Below are positions 33,647-41,540 of a stretch of DNA of 64,000 bases, piece by piece. Location of the stretch: NCBI RefSeq assembly GCF_003947415.1, contig NZ_QHKL01000001.1:1674001-1738000 (forward strand). Direction: 5' to 3'. A program made the translations under genes and the position numbers. Below the pieces are notes generated by a model that saw only the letters and a list, made by a program, of their open reading frames with translations, was not told where the DNA came from and ran no database searches. The stretch comes from Amycolatopsis sp. WAC 01376 (GTDB taxonomy: Bacteria; Actinomycetota; Actinomycetes; Mycobacteriales; Pseudonocardiaceae). The number at the start of each line of letters is the position of its first letter. Positions within the stretch are counted from its first letter, which is position 1.

Positions 33647-33658
33647 CTTGCGCGCGAG
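33647..33658. promoter_or_regulatory. Candidate MarR operator
   Basis: CTTGCGCGCGAG is a 10-of-12 palindrome in AT-rich flanks (ATATATCTTGCG, AGAGGTTAT), located in the 101-bp divergent gap between the MarR gene and the dioxygenase gene. Confidence 0.4.
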
Positions 33659-33708
33659 AGGTTATCGGGTTAGCTTGATTTCACCGGCTACCGGAGGAAG
33701 GGGCCATC

Positions 33709-34668
33709 ATGTCGATCAAGACCTCGGGCCTGCACCACGTCACCGCCATCGGTGGCGATCCCCAGCGCAACGTGGATTTCTACACCCGGGCCCTCGGCCT
33801 GCGGCTGGTGAAGACCACGGTCAACTTCGATGACCCCGGCACCTTTCACCTTTACTACGGCGACGGCGCGGGCAAGCCCGGCTCGCTGATGACGTTCTTC
33901 CCGTGGAGGGACGCGCCGAAGGGCCGTCACGGCACGGGCCAGGCGACCACGACGTCGTTCTCCGTGCCGGAAGCGTCGCTCGGCTGGTGGAAGCAGCACC
34001 TCGCCGAAAGCCGTGTCGAGACCAGCCAGATCCGCAACTCCGACGGCGAAGAGACGCTCACCTTCGCTGACCCGGACGGCCTGAAGCTCGCGCTCGTCGC
34101 GCATCCGCAGGGCGACCCGCGTGACCCGTGGGACACGAAGCTCGTGCCCGCCGAACACGCGATCCGCGGCCTGCACTCCGTCACGCTTTCCGTGTCCAAA
34201 GAGGACGCGACCGCCGGGATGCTGACCGACGGGCTCGGCCTGACCTTCGAACACCAGGAGGGCAACCGCCTGCGGTTCTCCGCCGGCGAAGGCGGCCCCG
34301 GCGCGCTCGTTGACGTCCTCGTCACGCCGGATGCCCCGCGCGGGCTGGTGGCGGCGGGCACCGTGCACCACGTCGCCTGGCGCGCGCCGGACGAGCAGAC
34401 CCAGGCGGCCTGGCGCGACGAGCTGATCGACGACGGCGTGAACGTGACGTCCATTTTGGACCGTCAGTACTTCCGCTCGATCTACTTCCGCGAACCAGGC
34501 GGCACCCTGCTCGAAGTCGCGACCGACGAACCCGGTTTCGCGATCGACGAGCCGCTGCTCGAACTCGGCCGCGCGCTGAAACTGCCGCCGTGGCTGGAGC
34601 CCAAGCGCGAAGACATCGAGGCGATGCTGCCGAAGCTCGACCTCCCGAGCGAGAACAACCCGCGATGA
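33709..34668 (+). CDS. Ring-cleaving dioxygenase of the VOC/MhqO type
   Basis: The 319-residue protein has two VOC half-domains: GLHHVTAIGGDPQRNVDFYT (first metal histidine region) to GETLTFADPDGLKLAL, and IRGLHSVTLSVSKEDAT, TVHHVAWRAPDEQTQ (metal His) to FREPGGTLLEVATDEPGF (metal Glu). This matches MhqO/LinE-like extradiol dioxygenases acting on hydroquinones or catechols. GGAGG precedes ATG 33709. The next gene overlaps by 4 bases (ATGA) and encodes a carboxylesterase, as in mhqO/mhqD sets. Confidence 0.85.
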   Translation: MSIKTSGLHHVTAIGGDPQRNVDFYTRALGLRLVKTTVNFDDPGTFHLYYGDGAGKPGSLMTFFPWRDAPKGRHGTGQATTTSFSVPEASLGWWKQHLAESRVETSQIRNSDGEETLTFADPDGLKLALVAHPQGDPRDPWDTKLVPAEHAIRGLHSVTLSVSKEDATAGMLTDGLGLTFEHQEGNRLRFSAGEGGPGALVDVLVTPDAPRGLVAAGTVHHVAWRAPDEQTQAAWRDELIDDGVNVTSILDRQYFRSIYFREPGGTLLEVATDEPGFAIDEPLLELGRALKLPPWLEPKREDIEAMLPKLDLPSENNPR

Positions 34669-35297
34669 CGGACTTGGCGCACAAGTACGTCGAAGGGGCG
34701 CCCGACGAGCCGGTGCTGCTGCTCCTGCACGGCACCGGCGGCGGGCCGGACGACCTCGTGCCGATCGCCCGGCAGCTGAGGCTGGCGACGGCGCTGCTCG
34801 CGCCGGCCGGGCCGGTGTCGGAACACGGTGCGGCCCGGTGGTTCCGCAGGCTGGCGGAGGGCGTTTTCGACCACGAGGACGTCGTCTTCCGCGCCAACCA
34901 GCTGGCCGACTTCGTGCTCGCCTCGCGCGAGGAGTACGGCCTCGGCGATCGGCGGCTGGTCGCGATCGGGTTCTCCAACGGCGCCAACATCGCCGCCGCG
35001 GTGACCCTGCTCCGTCCGGACGCCGTCCGGGAAGCCGCGCTGTTCGCGGCGATGTCTCCGCTCCCTTCGCCGCCACGTCACGACCTATCCGACACGCGGG
35101 TGTTCCTGTCGAACGGCGAGCGCGATCCGATGGCGCCGCTGGCTTCGGCGGACGCGCTGGTCCGCGACCTGCGCGAGCGCTCCGCGGACGTCGTCGCCCA
35201 CCGCCATCCCGGCGGGCACCAGGTCACCGGCAACGGTTTGGTAGCGGCCGCGGGGTGGCTCAACGGGGGCGGGGGAGAGCAAAGCACGGGTACGTAA
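34665..35297 (+). CDS. Carboxylesterase/phospholipase family hydrolase (MhqD-like)
   Basis: The 210-residue protein is a compact alpha/beta hydrolase: LLLLHGTGGGPDDLVPIARQ, nucleophile elbow AIGFSNGANIAAAV (Ser in GFSNG), acid in SNGERDPMAPLASAD and histidine in HPGGHQVTG. It is translationally coupled to the VOC dioxygenase. In Bacillus the homologous MhqD accompanies dioxygenases in quinone resistance; the precise substrate is unknown. ATG 34665 is fixed by the overlap and the family start. Confidence 0.85.
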   Translation: MTDLAHKYVEGAPDEPVLLLLHGTGGGPDDLVPIARQLRLATALLAPAGPVSEHGAARWFRRLAEGVFDHEDVVFRANQLADFVLASREEYGLGDRRLVAIGFSNGANIAAAVTLLRPDAVREAALFAAMSPLPSPPRHDLSDTRVFLSNGERDPMAPLASADALVRDLRERSADVVAHRHPGGHQVTGNGLVAAAGWLNGGGGEQSTGT

Positions 35298-35306
35298 CAT
35301 CGTCGG

Positions 35307-36455
35307 ATGACTAACGGGGACCTCGTCCGCGCCCAGGCCCTGCTCGAAAGGGTGCTCCTCGCGGACGGGCACAACGATCTGCCATGGGAGCTGCGGGTCA
35401 CGACCGGGCCCGATCCGGTCGCGGCCGTCGCGGGCACGGATCTCACGGTCCGTCAGCCGCATCTGCACACCGACTTCCCGAAGCTCGCCGAAGGCAGGCT
35501 CGGGATGCAGTTCTGGTCCGTCTACGTGCCTTGCCAGTTCGAGGGGCACAGCGCGGTGACGGCGGTGCTCGAACAGATCGAGATCGTGCACCAGATGGCC
35601 GAGCGGTACCCCGATCGCCTCGCCCTCGTGGACACCGCGGACCAGGCCGAAGCCGCCTTCCGCGACGGCAAGATCGCGTCGCTGCTCGGCGCCGAGGGCG
35701 GCCACAGCATCGCGGAATCCCTTGGCGTGCTGAGGATCCTGCGCCGCCTCGGCGTCCGCTACATGACGCTGACGCACAACTACAACACCACCTGGGCCGA
35801 TTCCGGCACCGACGAACCGGCGCACGGCGGGCTCACCGAGTTCGGCCGTGACGTGGTCCGCGAGATGAACAAGATCGGCATGCTGGTCGACCTCTCGCAT
35901 GTCGCGCCGAGCACGATGCGCGCCGCGCTGGAGGTCAGTTCCGCGCCGGTGATCTTCAGCCACTCCTCGTGCGTCGCGGTCAACGACCATCCCCGCAACA
36001 TCCCCGACGACGTCCTGGAAACCCTGGCCGCCAAGGACGGCGTCGCGATGGTGACGTTCGTGCCGGGCTTCATCTCGCCGAAGGTCGCCGAGTGGGACGA
36101 CCGGCTGCGCCAGGACATGGAAGCCGCGGGCAAGGACTACCGGAACATCGACCAGCGCACGAAGTTCACCGCGGAGCGAGGCGGGCCCGAGAAGCCGAAG
36201 GCGGGCATCGACGACGTCGTCGCGCACATCGAGCACGCGCGCGAAGTGGCCGGAGTCGACCACATCGGACTCGGCGGCGACTACGACGGAGTCGCGACGC
36301 TGCCCGAAGGCCTCGAAGACGTTTCGAAGTACCCGGTGCTGTTCGCCGCGCTGCTGGAACGCGGCTGGAGCGAAGAGGACTGCGCGAAACTGGCCGGGAA
36401 GAACACCTTGCGCGTGCTGCGCGCGGCGGACGAGGTCACCCGTTCGGACGCTTGA
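35307..36455 (+). CDS. Membrane dipeptidase (renal dipeptidase, M19)
   Basis: The 382-residue protein has the M19 metal-binding motif LADGHNDLPW near the start, GAEGGHSIAESLGVLRILRRLG (bridging Glu), LTHNYNTTWADS, VDLSHVAPSTM (His), IFSHSSC (His) and DHIGLGGDYDG (Asp). The order matches zinc dipeptidases that hydrolyse dipeptides and sometimes D-amino-acid peptides. No signal peptide is seen, so unlike the mammalian enzyme it is probably cytoplasmic. ATG 35307 lies 9 bp after the esterase stop codon and may be in the same transcript. Confidence 0.92.
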   Translation: MTNGDLVRAQALLERVLLADGHNDLPWELRVTTGPDPVAAVAGTDLTVRQPHLHTDFPKLAEGRLGMQFWSVYVPCQFEGHSAVTAVLEQIEIVHQMAERYPDRLALVDTADQAEAAFRDGKIASLLGAEGGHSIAESLGVLRILRRLGVRYMTLTHNYNTTWADSGTDEPAHGGLTEFGRDVVREMNKIGMLVDLSHVAPSTMRAALEVSSAPVIFSHSSCVAVNDHPRNIPDDVLETLAAKDGVAMVTFVPGFISPKVAEWDDRLRQDMEAAGKDYRNIDQRTKFTAERGGPEKPKAGIDDVVAHIEHAREVAGVDHIGLGGDYDGVATLPEGLEDVSKYPVLFAALLERGWSEEDCAKLAGKNTLRVLRAADEVTRSDA

Positions 36456-36493
36456 GAGCGCGATCAAGCCCGTTTCGGCGGACACTGTCCTGC

Positions 36494-36850
36494 ATGACGC
36501 AGCCGCAGGAGGGTGCCGCCGAGGTTCCGGTCAACCCGTCCGACACCGCTGGCGGCGGACGCCACAGCGGTAAGTTCGACGCCGCCCCGAAACTCAAACG
36601 GACCAGGGTCAGCGGTACCTGGATCGCCGTCATCGTGGCGCTGATCGTGCTGGTGTTCCTGCTCGTGTTCATCCTGCAGAACCAGGACACGGCCAACGTC
36701 CACTTCCTCGGCATGTCCGGCAGCATGCCGCTGGCGGTCGCGATGCTGTTCTCCGTGATCGCCGGCGGGGCGCTGGTCGCGCTCGTCGGCGGCGCCCGGA
36801 TCCTGCAATTGCGCAAGCAGGCCAAGAAGTCCCGGCATCAGCTGCGTTGA
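36494..36850 (+). CDS. LapA-domain (DUF1049) membrane protein
   Basis: The 118-residue protein has a 45-residue polar N-terminal region, then TWIAVIVALIVLVFLLVFIL and LAVAMLFSVIAGGALVALVG as two membrane helices separated by QNQDTANVHFLG, the classic LapA hairpin, and a basic helical tail (RILQLRKQAKKSRHQLR). The family may act in envelope organisation in other bacteria; here role is unknown. The last 13 bases overlap the converging AraC gene. Confidence 0.85.
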   Translation: MTQPQEGAAEVPVNPSDTAGGGRHSGKFDAAPKLKRTRVSGTWIAVIVALIVLVFLLVFILQNQDTANVHFLGMSGSMPLAVAMLFSVIAGGALVALVGGARILQLRKQAKKSRHQLR

Positions 36851-37791
36851 AGGGCAGCGCGCCGGAAGTCGCTCGGGTTGACGCCGCGCACGCGTTTGAA
36901 CGCCGCGCTGAACCCGAACGGATCGGAGTAGCCCACGGTGCGGGCGATGTCGGAGATGGTCGCGGATCCCGGACCGGCCAGGAGATCCGCCGCGAGCGTC
37001 ATCCGCCAGCGGGTGAGATAGGTCAGCGGCGGTTCCCCGACCAGGTCGGCGAACCGCTTCGCCAGCGTCGACCGCGAGACCCCGGTCCGCCCGGCCAGCG
37101 CGCCGACCGTCCACGGCGCGGCCGGTTCCGCGTGCAGCAGCCGTAACGCGTCGCCGACCACGGGATCCCGCTGCGCGGCCCACCAAGCCGGGGGCCGTCC
37201 ATCGGGCCGGTCGAACCATTCGCGCAGTGAGCAGACCAGCAACCAGTCCAGCAACCGGTCGAGGACCACCTGCTGACCCGGCGCGTCGATGGCGACCTCG
37301 GCGGCGAGATGCTCCAGCACGGGGTCGCCCGCGCCTCCGGAATCCACCCGCAGCACGACGGGCAGCGCGTCGAGCAGCGGTCGGCCGATCTCGCCGCGCA
37401 CCGGATACGCGCCGACGATCAGCGACGTCTCCCCGCCGGGATCGTCGACCCAGCCGAGACGGTGCCGCGTCCCGCCCTGCTCGGGCGTCGCGCAGTGCTC
37501 GCCGCACGCGATCGGCTCGGCCGAAGTGCCGACCTCGTCGACGAAGGTGAAGGTCGAAGGGCCACGCACGATGGCCGACTCGCCCGCGCGCAGCGGCTCG
37601 GGCGGACCGTCCTCCGGCACGATCCAGCCCGCCCCGGTGAGCACGGCGCACAGGGTGAGCGGCGCACCGTCCACGAAGTGCAGCGACCAGGGCGGGGACA
37701 GGGTCGAACTGCCGAACAACGAACCGTGGGACCGCACACCGCGGATCAGGTCACTGAAGACGTCCACCCCGGCGAGGCTAGACGAATACAC
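36838..37791 (-). CDS. AraC-family regulator with cupin sensor
   Basis: The 317-residue protein has an N-terminal AraC-binding cupin (LHFVDGAPLTLCAVLTGAGW, GESAIVRGPSTFTFVDE) and two C-terminal HTH units (WTVGALAGRTGVSRSTLAKR, ISDIARTVGYSDPFGFSAAF, then KRVRGVNPSDFRR). Conserved CGEH..C residues sit in the sensor half and could bind metal. GTG 37767 is an alternative start. It is divergent from the PNPOx-type gene at 37850 across 58 bp, a likely target. Confidence 0.87.
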   Translation of the reverse strand: MYSSSLAGVDVFSDLIRGVRSHGSLFGSSTLSPPWSLHFVDGAPLTLCAVLTGAGWIVPEDGPPEPLRAGESAIVRGPSTFTFVDEVGTSAEPIACGEHCATPEQGGTRHRLGWVDDPGGETSLIVGAYPVRGEIGRPLLDALPVVLRVDSGGAGDPVLEHLAAEVAIDAPGQQVVLDRLLDWLLVCSLREWFDRPDGRPPAWWAAQRDPVVGDALRLLHAEPAAPWTVGALAGRTGVSRSTLAKRFADLVGEPPLTYLTRWRMTLAADLLAGPGSATISDIARTVGYSDPFGFSAAFKRVRGVNPSDFRRAALQRS

Positions 37792-37849
37792 AGGCGATCC
37801 GGCCTTTCACCTATGGGCACGTCCAAGTCGGCCGGGTTGAATCGAGGCC

Positions 37850-38248
37850 ATGCTGACCACTGACGACCTCGAATTCCTCCGCCGCCCCCTGCACGGGTTC
37901 CTGGCCGTGGCGGGCGGCCCGGTCCGGCCGGTGTGGTTCGAGGCCACCGGCGAAGGCGCGATCCAGCTGTTCACCCCGAGTGACTCGCCCAAGGTCCGGC
38001 GGCTGGACGACGATTCCCGCGCCTCGATCATCGTGGCCGCGCCGGTGGGCGAACGTGAGCGCTGGGTGTCGGTCGCCGGCCGCGTCACGGTGGAGCCCGA
38101 CGGGGCGCACGAGCTGGCCGCTCGCCTCGCCGAGCGCTACTGGGACCTCGAAGACCCGGCCCACTCCGGCGAACTCGCCGGGATCCAGAGCCTGGATCTC
38201 GTCCGGCTCGTCATCCGGCCGGAGAAGGTGAGCCGTTACTCGATGTGA
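37850..38248 (+). CDS. Pyridoxamine-5'-phosphate-oxidase-like split-barrel protein
   Basis: The 132-residue protein has the flavin-binding split-barrel pattern: RRPLHGFLAVAGGPVRPVWF, IQLFTPSDSPKVRRLDDDSR, ASIIVAAPVGERERWVSVAG and VRLVIRPEKVSRYSM. Such PNPOx-like proteins in actinomycetes bind FMN, F420 or haem; which one cannot be read here. It is divergent from the AraC gene and its 3' end overlaps the converging DinB-type gene by 38 bp. Confidence 0.78.
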   Translation: MLTTDDLEFLRRPLHGFLAVAGGPVRPVWFEATGEGAIQLFTPSDSPKVRRLDDDSRASIIVAAPVGERERWVSVAGRVTVEPDGAHELAARLAERYWDLEDPAHSGELAGIQSLDLVRLVIRPEKVSRYSM

Positions 38249-39071
38249 TGATCGACGTCATCCCCAGCAGGATGGCGCAAACGTTTTCGTCGCCCTTGGC
38301 GGTGACCCGGTCGCGGTCCGCCGGGTTCCGGGTGCAGAGCCGCCAGAAGGTGTCCGCGTCCGTCGTCACCGAGGCCAGCGGCGAGCGCGACGTCGGCGCG
38401 ACGCGGTCGAGCGCCCAGCCGCCGGCGGTCCGCTCGGCCGTCCACTTCCCGCCGCCCTGACCGGTCACGGTGTAGCCGACCTGCCTGCCGACGCGCGCGT
38501 CGACGTCACGCAGCGTGTGCGGCAGCGCCCGCATGAAGGTGTCGATCACCGGGCCGCGGAACTCCGTCTCGTCGAGCGTCCGCGCGCCGACGGCCTCGCG
38601 GATCTGCTGCTGGTGCACCCAGAACTCGGTGTACTCCCGTGCGACGTCGAGCCAGACCGGCGCCGGTTCGTCCCCCGCCCAGCTCACCGGATCGCCGACG
38701 GCGTCGAGGTCGGCGCGGCCCCACATCTCGGCGATCTGCGAGGTGCTGTCCACCAGCATCGCGAACAGCACTTCGGGGGACAGCCGTCGGCACGCGACCA
38801 CCCATTCGTCGTTGATCCGGTCGATGAAGTCCTCGAACCGTTCACCCTCACGCGGCGCCGTCGCCCGGTAGTCGTCGCGGTCGCGGGACAGCCTGCCGAG
38901 TTTGTCGCCCAGGATGTGGGCGGCGAGATCGTGCACCCTCCAGCCCGTGCACACCGTCGGCGCGGCCCACTTCTCCGCGTCCAATCCGGTGAGCACGTCG
39001 AGCAGAGCCTGCTCCTCGCGCGCGAACAGCGGGAGGACGTCGATCGGCGGACCCCAGCGCGTGAAGCTCAT
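38211..39071 (-). CDS. Maleylpyruvate isomerase family mycothiol-dependent protein (DinB-like)
   Basis: The 286-residue protein has the four-helix DinB/MDMPI fold: LFAREEQALLDVLTGLDAEKW, WRVHDLAAHILGDKLGRL (first conserved His), EYTEFWVHQQQIREAVG (second His pair) and a C-terminal MDMPI_C region (GKWTAERTAGGWALDRV...). The family includes mycothiol-dependent maleylpyruvate isomerase, though most members have other, unknown substrates. ATG 39071 gives the family start; upstream open frame to 39509 is not coding. The 38-bp 3' overlap with the PNPOx gene is unusual. Confidence 0.85.
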   Translation of the reverse strand: MSFTRWGPPIDVLPLFAREEQALLDVLTGLDAEKWAAPTVCTGWRVHDLAAHILGDKLGRLSRDRDDYRATAPREGERFEDFIDRINDEWVVACRRLSPEVLFAMLVDSTSQIAEMWGRADLDAVGDPVSWAGDEPAPVWLDVAREYTEFWVHQQQIREAVGARTLDETEFRGPVIDTFMRALPHTLRDVDARVGRQVGYTVTGQGGGKWTAERTAGGWALDRVAPTSRSPLASVTTDADTFWRLCTRNPADRDRVTAKGDENVCAILLGMTSIITSSNGSPSPAG

Positions 39072-39159
39072 GTCTTCATCAAAACACCCTCGTCGATCAC
39101 AATTTCGGCCATTCGGCCTACTCGCAGGTAGCATCAGCGCGAACGTGAGGGGAGTGCCC

Positions 39160-39942
39160 GTGAGCAACGAACGACCCGCCGGTGACGACCTGGCCGCTTT
39201 CGCCAAACGCGCGGGGCAGCTGGCGGGCTGGGCCGCCCGCACGGGCTTCGAGTTCACCCGCAAACTCCCCGGCGTCGAAATCGCGGAGCAGGTCATCAAA
39301 CAGGGCGAGCGGCAGCTGCTTTCGGAGCTGCGCCGCCGTCTCGACGAGGTCGACGACCCGTACCACGCCGCGCTCACCGCCGCGTCCGCGATGAACCGGC
39401 CGGCCGCCGACGGTGCGCGCCCGGTCGAAGCGACCATCACCCTCGTGCACAGCCGCGCCCAGCTCGAACCGCTCCGCGCGGCGATGGCCGAACTGCTCAA
39501 CCACTCCATCGGCTTCGGCCGCGAGCGGGCCCGCGAGTACCTCTACGCGATCATCCTTCGGCAGCTCACGCCGGACGAGGCCCGCATCCTTTCCGCGCTT
39601 TCCGACGGCTCGCCGTTCCCCGCCGTCGACGTCGCCGAGCGGACCAACCTCGGTGGAGCCGGGCGGTTCGTGCTGCGCAACGCCTCCACCGTCGGCAAGG
39701 CCGCCGGGGTGTCGCTGCCCGACCAGGTGCCCGGCTACCTCACCAGGCTGATCGGGCTCGGCCTCGTCGAGCTGGACGAAGAGGTGCCCGCGCTCGAGAC
39801 GCAGTACGAGATCCTGTTGACCGACGAGACCGTCCGCGAGGCGGAGAAGTCGGTGAAACGGGTCAAGTTCGTCAAACGCACGGTCCATATCTCCCGGCTC
39901 GGCGCCCAGTTCTGGCAGGCCTGCGACCCGAGCGCCGGCTGA
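39160..39942 (+). CDS. Abi-alpha (DUF4393) domain protein
   Basis: The 260-residue protein has a helical N-terminal part (LAGWAARTGFEFTRKLPGVE) and the DUF4393 core: LNHSIGFGRERAREYLYAII, LRQLTPDEARILSALSDG, GYLTRLIGLGLVELDEE and a last RLGAQFWQACDP, the latter being the usual end of the family. The family carries the name abortive infection alpha, but no defence role is shown for actinobacterial members. GTG 39160 follows GAGGGGAG. The next gene (DUF445) starts 7 bp after its stop codon, so they form a two-gene operon. Confidence 0.75.
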   Translation: MSNERPAGDDLAAFAKRAGQLAGWAARTGFEFTRKLPGVEIAEQVIKQGERQLLSELRRRLDEVDDPYHAALTAASAMNRPAADGARPVEATITLVHSRAQLEPLRAAMAELLNHSIGFGRERAREYLYAIILRQLTPDEARILSALSDGSPFPAVDVAERTNLGGAGRFVLRNASTVGKAAGVSLPDQVPGYLTRLIGLGLVELDEEVPALETQYEILLTDETVREAEKSVKRVKFVKRTVHISRLGAQFWQACDPSAG

Positions 39943-39949
39943 CCTCGGC

Positions 39950-41194
39950 ATGGGTGCGTTCCTCGACGGGATCCTCGCCGACTTCGGGCGGCACTGGCCG
40001 CTCTACGTCTCCATCCCGATCGTGGCCGCCCTGATCGGCTACACCACCAAACTCGTCGCGATCCGGATGATGTTCCAGCCGGTCGAGTTCGTCGGGATCA
40101 AGCCTTTCCTCGGCTGGCAGGGCATCGTGCCCAAACGCGCCGCGCGGATGGCGAGCATCGCCTGCGACACGATGACCGAGCAGCTGATCAAACCGGCGGA
40201 GGTCGTCGCCAAGCTCGATCCGCAGAGAATCGCCAAGGAGATCGAAAAACCGCTCCAGGCGGCCGTCGAGGACATCGTGCGCGACGTCGCGGCCCACTAC
40301 CAGCCGGGGCTGTGGGAATCGCTGCCGGTCGGCATGCAGCGGCTGGTGATCCAGCGTGTCCAGGCCGAGTCGCCGCGCATGGTCGCGGCCGTACTGGAGC
40401 TCATCAAGTCCGATGTGGACAGTGTGTTCGACCTCAAGGGCATGGTGGTCACCGCACTGGTCAAGGACAAACGACTGCTGAACCGGATCTTCCAGGAGGC
40501 GGGCGACAAGGAGTTCAAGTTCATCGCCCGCTCCGGCATCTTCTTCGGCGGGCTGATCGGCGTGATCCAGATGATCGCGTGGATCCTGTTCAAATTCCCG
40601 CTGATCATGCCGCTGTTCGGGCTCTTCACCGGCTGGTTCACCGACTGGCTGGCACTGCGGATGATCTTCTACCCGATCGAGGAACGCCGGTACTTCGGCG
40701 TGCGCTGGCAGGGCCTGTTCCTGAAGCGGCGCGGCGAGGTCGCGGAGGCGTACGGCGCGCTGATCGCGAAGGAGATCATCACCCCGCACAACGTGATCGA
40801 GGCGGTGCTGCGCGGCCCGCTGTCGGACCGGGTGCTCGGCCTGATCCAGCGCCAGCTCGACGAACAGCTCGGCCGCCGCGTCGGCGTCGGGAAACCGCTG
40901 GTGGTGTTCGCCGTCGGCAGCAGGCGGTATCAGGACATGAAGCTGAACATCGCCGAGAAGATCATGGACAAGCTGCCGGAGACCATGCGGTACATCGAGG
41001 ACTACGCGAACGAAGCGATGGACATCCGGAACGTGCTGGTGACCAAGATGAAGGAGCTGTCGCCGCGCGAGTTCGAGGGACTGCTGCGGCCTGCCTTCCA
41101 GCAGGACGAATGGATCCTGATCGCGACCGGCGCCGCCCTGGGCTTCGCCGTCGGTGAGGCGCAGGTCCTGCTGCTGGAGCACTTCGCCGCCTGA
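39950..41194 (+). CDS. DUF445 membrane protein with internal duplication
   Basis: The 414-residue protein has membrane segments at the N terminus (LYVSIPIVAALIGYTTKLVA), in the centre (IGVIQMIAWILFKFPLIMPL plus FGLFTGWFTDWLALRM) and at the C terminus (WILIATGAALGFAVGEAQVL), with long amphipathic helical loops. A clear duplication is visible: GYTTKLVAIRMMFQPVEFVG..GWQGIVPKR pairs with GWFTDWLALRMIFYPIEERR..RWQGLFLKRR. DUF445 proteins are conserved inner-membrane proteins of unknown role, related to YheB/YjiN. Operonic with the Abi-alpha protein. Followed by a 51-bp perfect palindrome. Confidence 0.88.
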   Translation: MGAFLDGILADFGRHWPLYVSIPIVAALIGYTTKLVAIRMMFQPVEFVGIKPFLGWQGIVPKRAARMASIACDTMTEQLIKPAEVVAKLDPQRIAKEIEKPLQAAVEDIVRDVAAHYQPGLWESLPVGMQRLVIQRVQAESPRMVAAVLELIKSDVDSVFDLKGMVVTALVKDKRLLNRIFQEAGDKEFKFIARSGIFFGGLIGVIQMIAWILFKFPLIMPLFGLFTGWFTDWLALRMIFYPIEERRYFGVRWQGLFLKRRGEVAEAYGALIAKEIITPHNVIEAVLRGPLSDRVLGLIQRQLDEQLGRRVGVGKPLVVFAVGSRRYQDMKLNIAEKIMDKLPETMRYIEDYANEAMDIRNVLVTKMKELSPREFEGLLRPAFQQDEWILIATGAALGFAVGEAQVLLLEHFAA

Positions 41195-41232
41195 CGTTCG
41201 CGTTCGCGGGCACCAGCGGTCACAGCGGCTGC

Positions 41233-41283
41233 GTGTGAAGGCCCCCTTTCCTCGGCTGAGCCGAGGAAAGGGGGCCTTCACAC
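41233..41283. terminator. 51-bp perfect palindrome after DUF445 gene
   Basis: Two 25-base arms are perfect reverse complements about a single central G; the stem includes GAAGGCCCCCTTTCCTCGGC. It is a GAAGG/CCTTC-family element and may terminate the Abi-alpha/DUF445 transcript. There is no trailing U tract. Confidence 0.75.
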
Positions 41284-41311
41284 CTTCCGAAGGGACTCGA
41301 ACGCCCTGATG

Positions 41312-41361
41312 CCCCCAATGCGGCATTGGAGACGCTCAGCGCCCCCAATGCCGCATTGGGG
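41312..41361. repeat. CCCAATG-family nested palindrome (copy 2)
   Basis: CCCCCAATGCGGCATTGGAG, the centre ACGCTCAGCG and CCCCCAATGCCGCATTGGGG match the copies at 13202 and 48549. It lies in the 346-bp gap before the patatin gene; the remaining part of that gap has no other motif I can support. Confidence 0.78.
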
Positions 41362-41540
41362 ACATCGAGCTCCGGGGCGAAATGCGGTCCTGGGCGTATC
41401 CAGGCGCGGCGACCGCGCACCTGATTGCGGGGGCGTGAAACCGCCCTTACGGGCGCACGAATTCCGGCCCTAACGGTGGTACACCGGTTCGCCCGTCCGG
41501 TCTAAGGTGCTCGGTGCACAAAGCCTTGGGGAGGGCGCAC

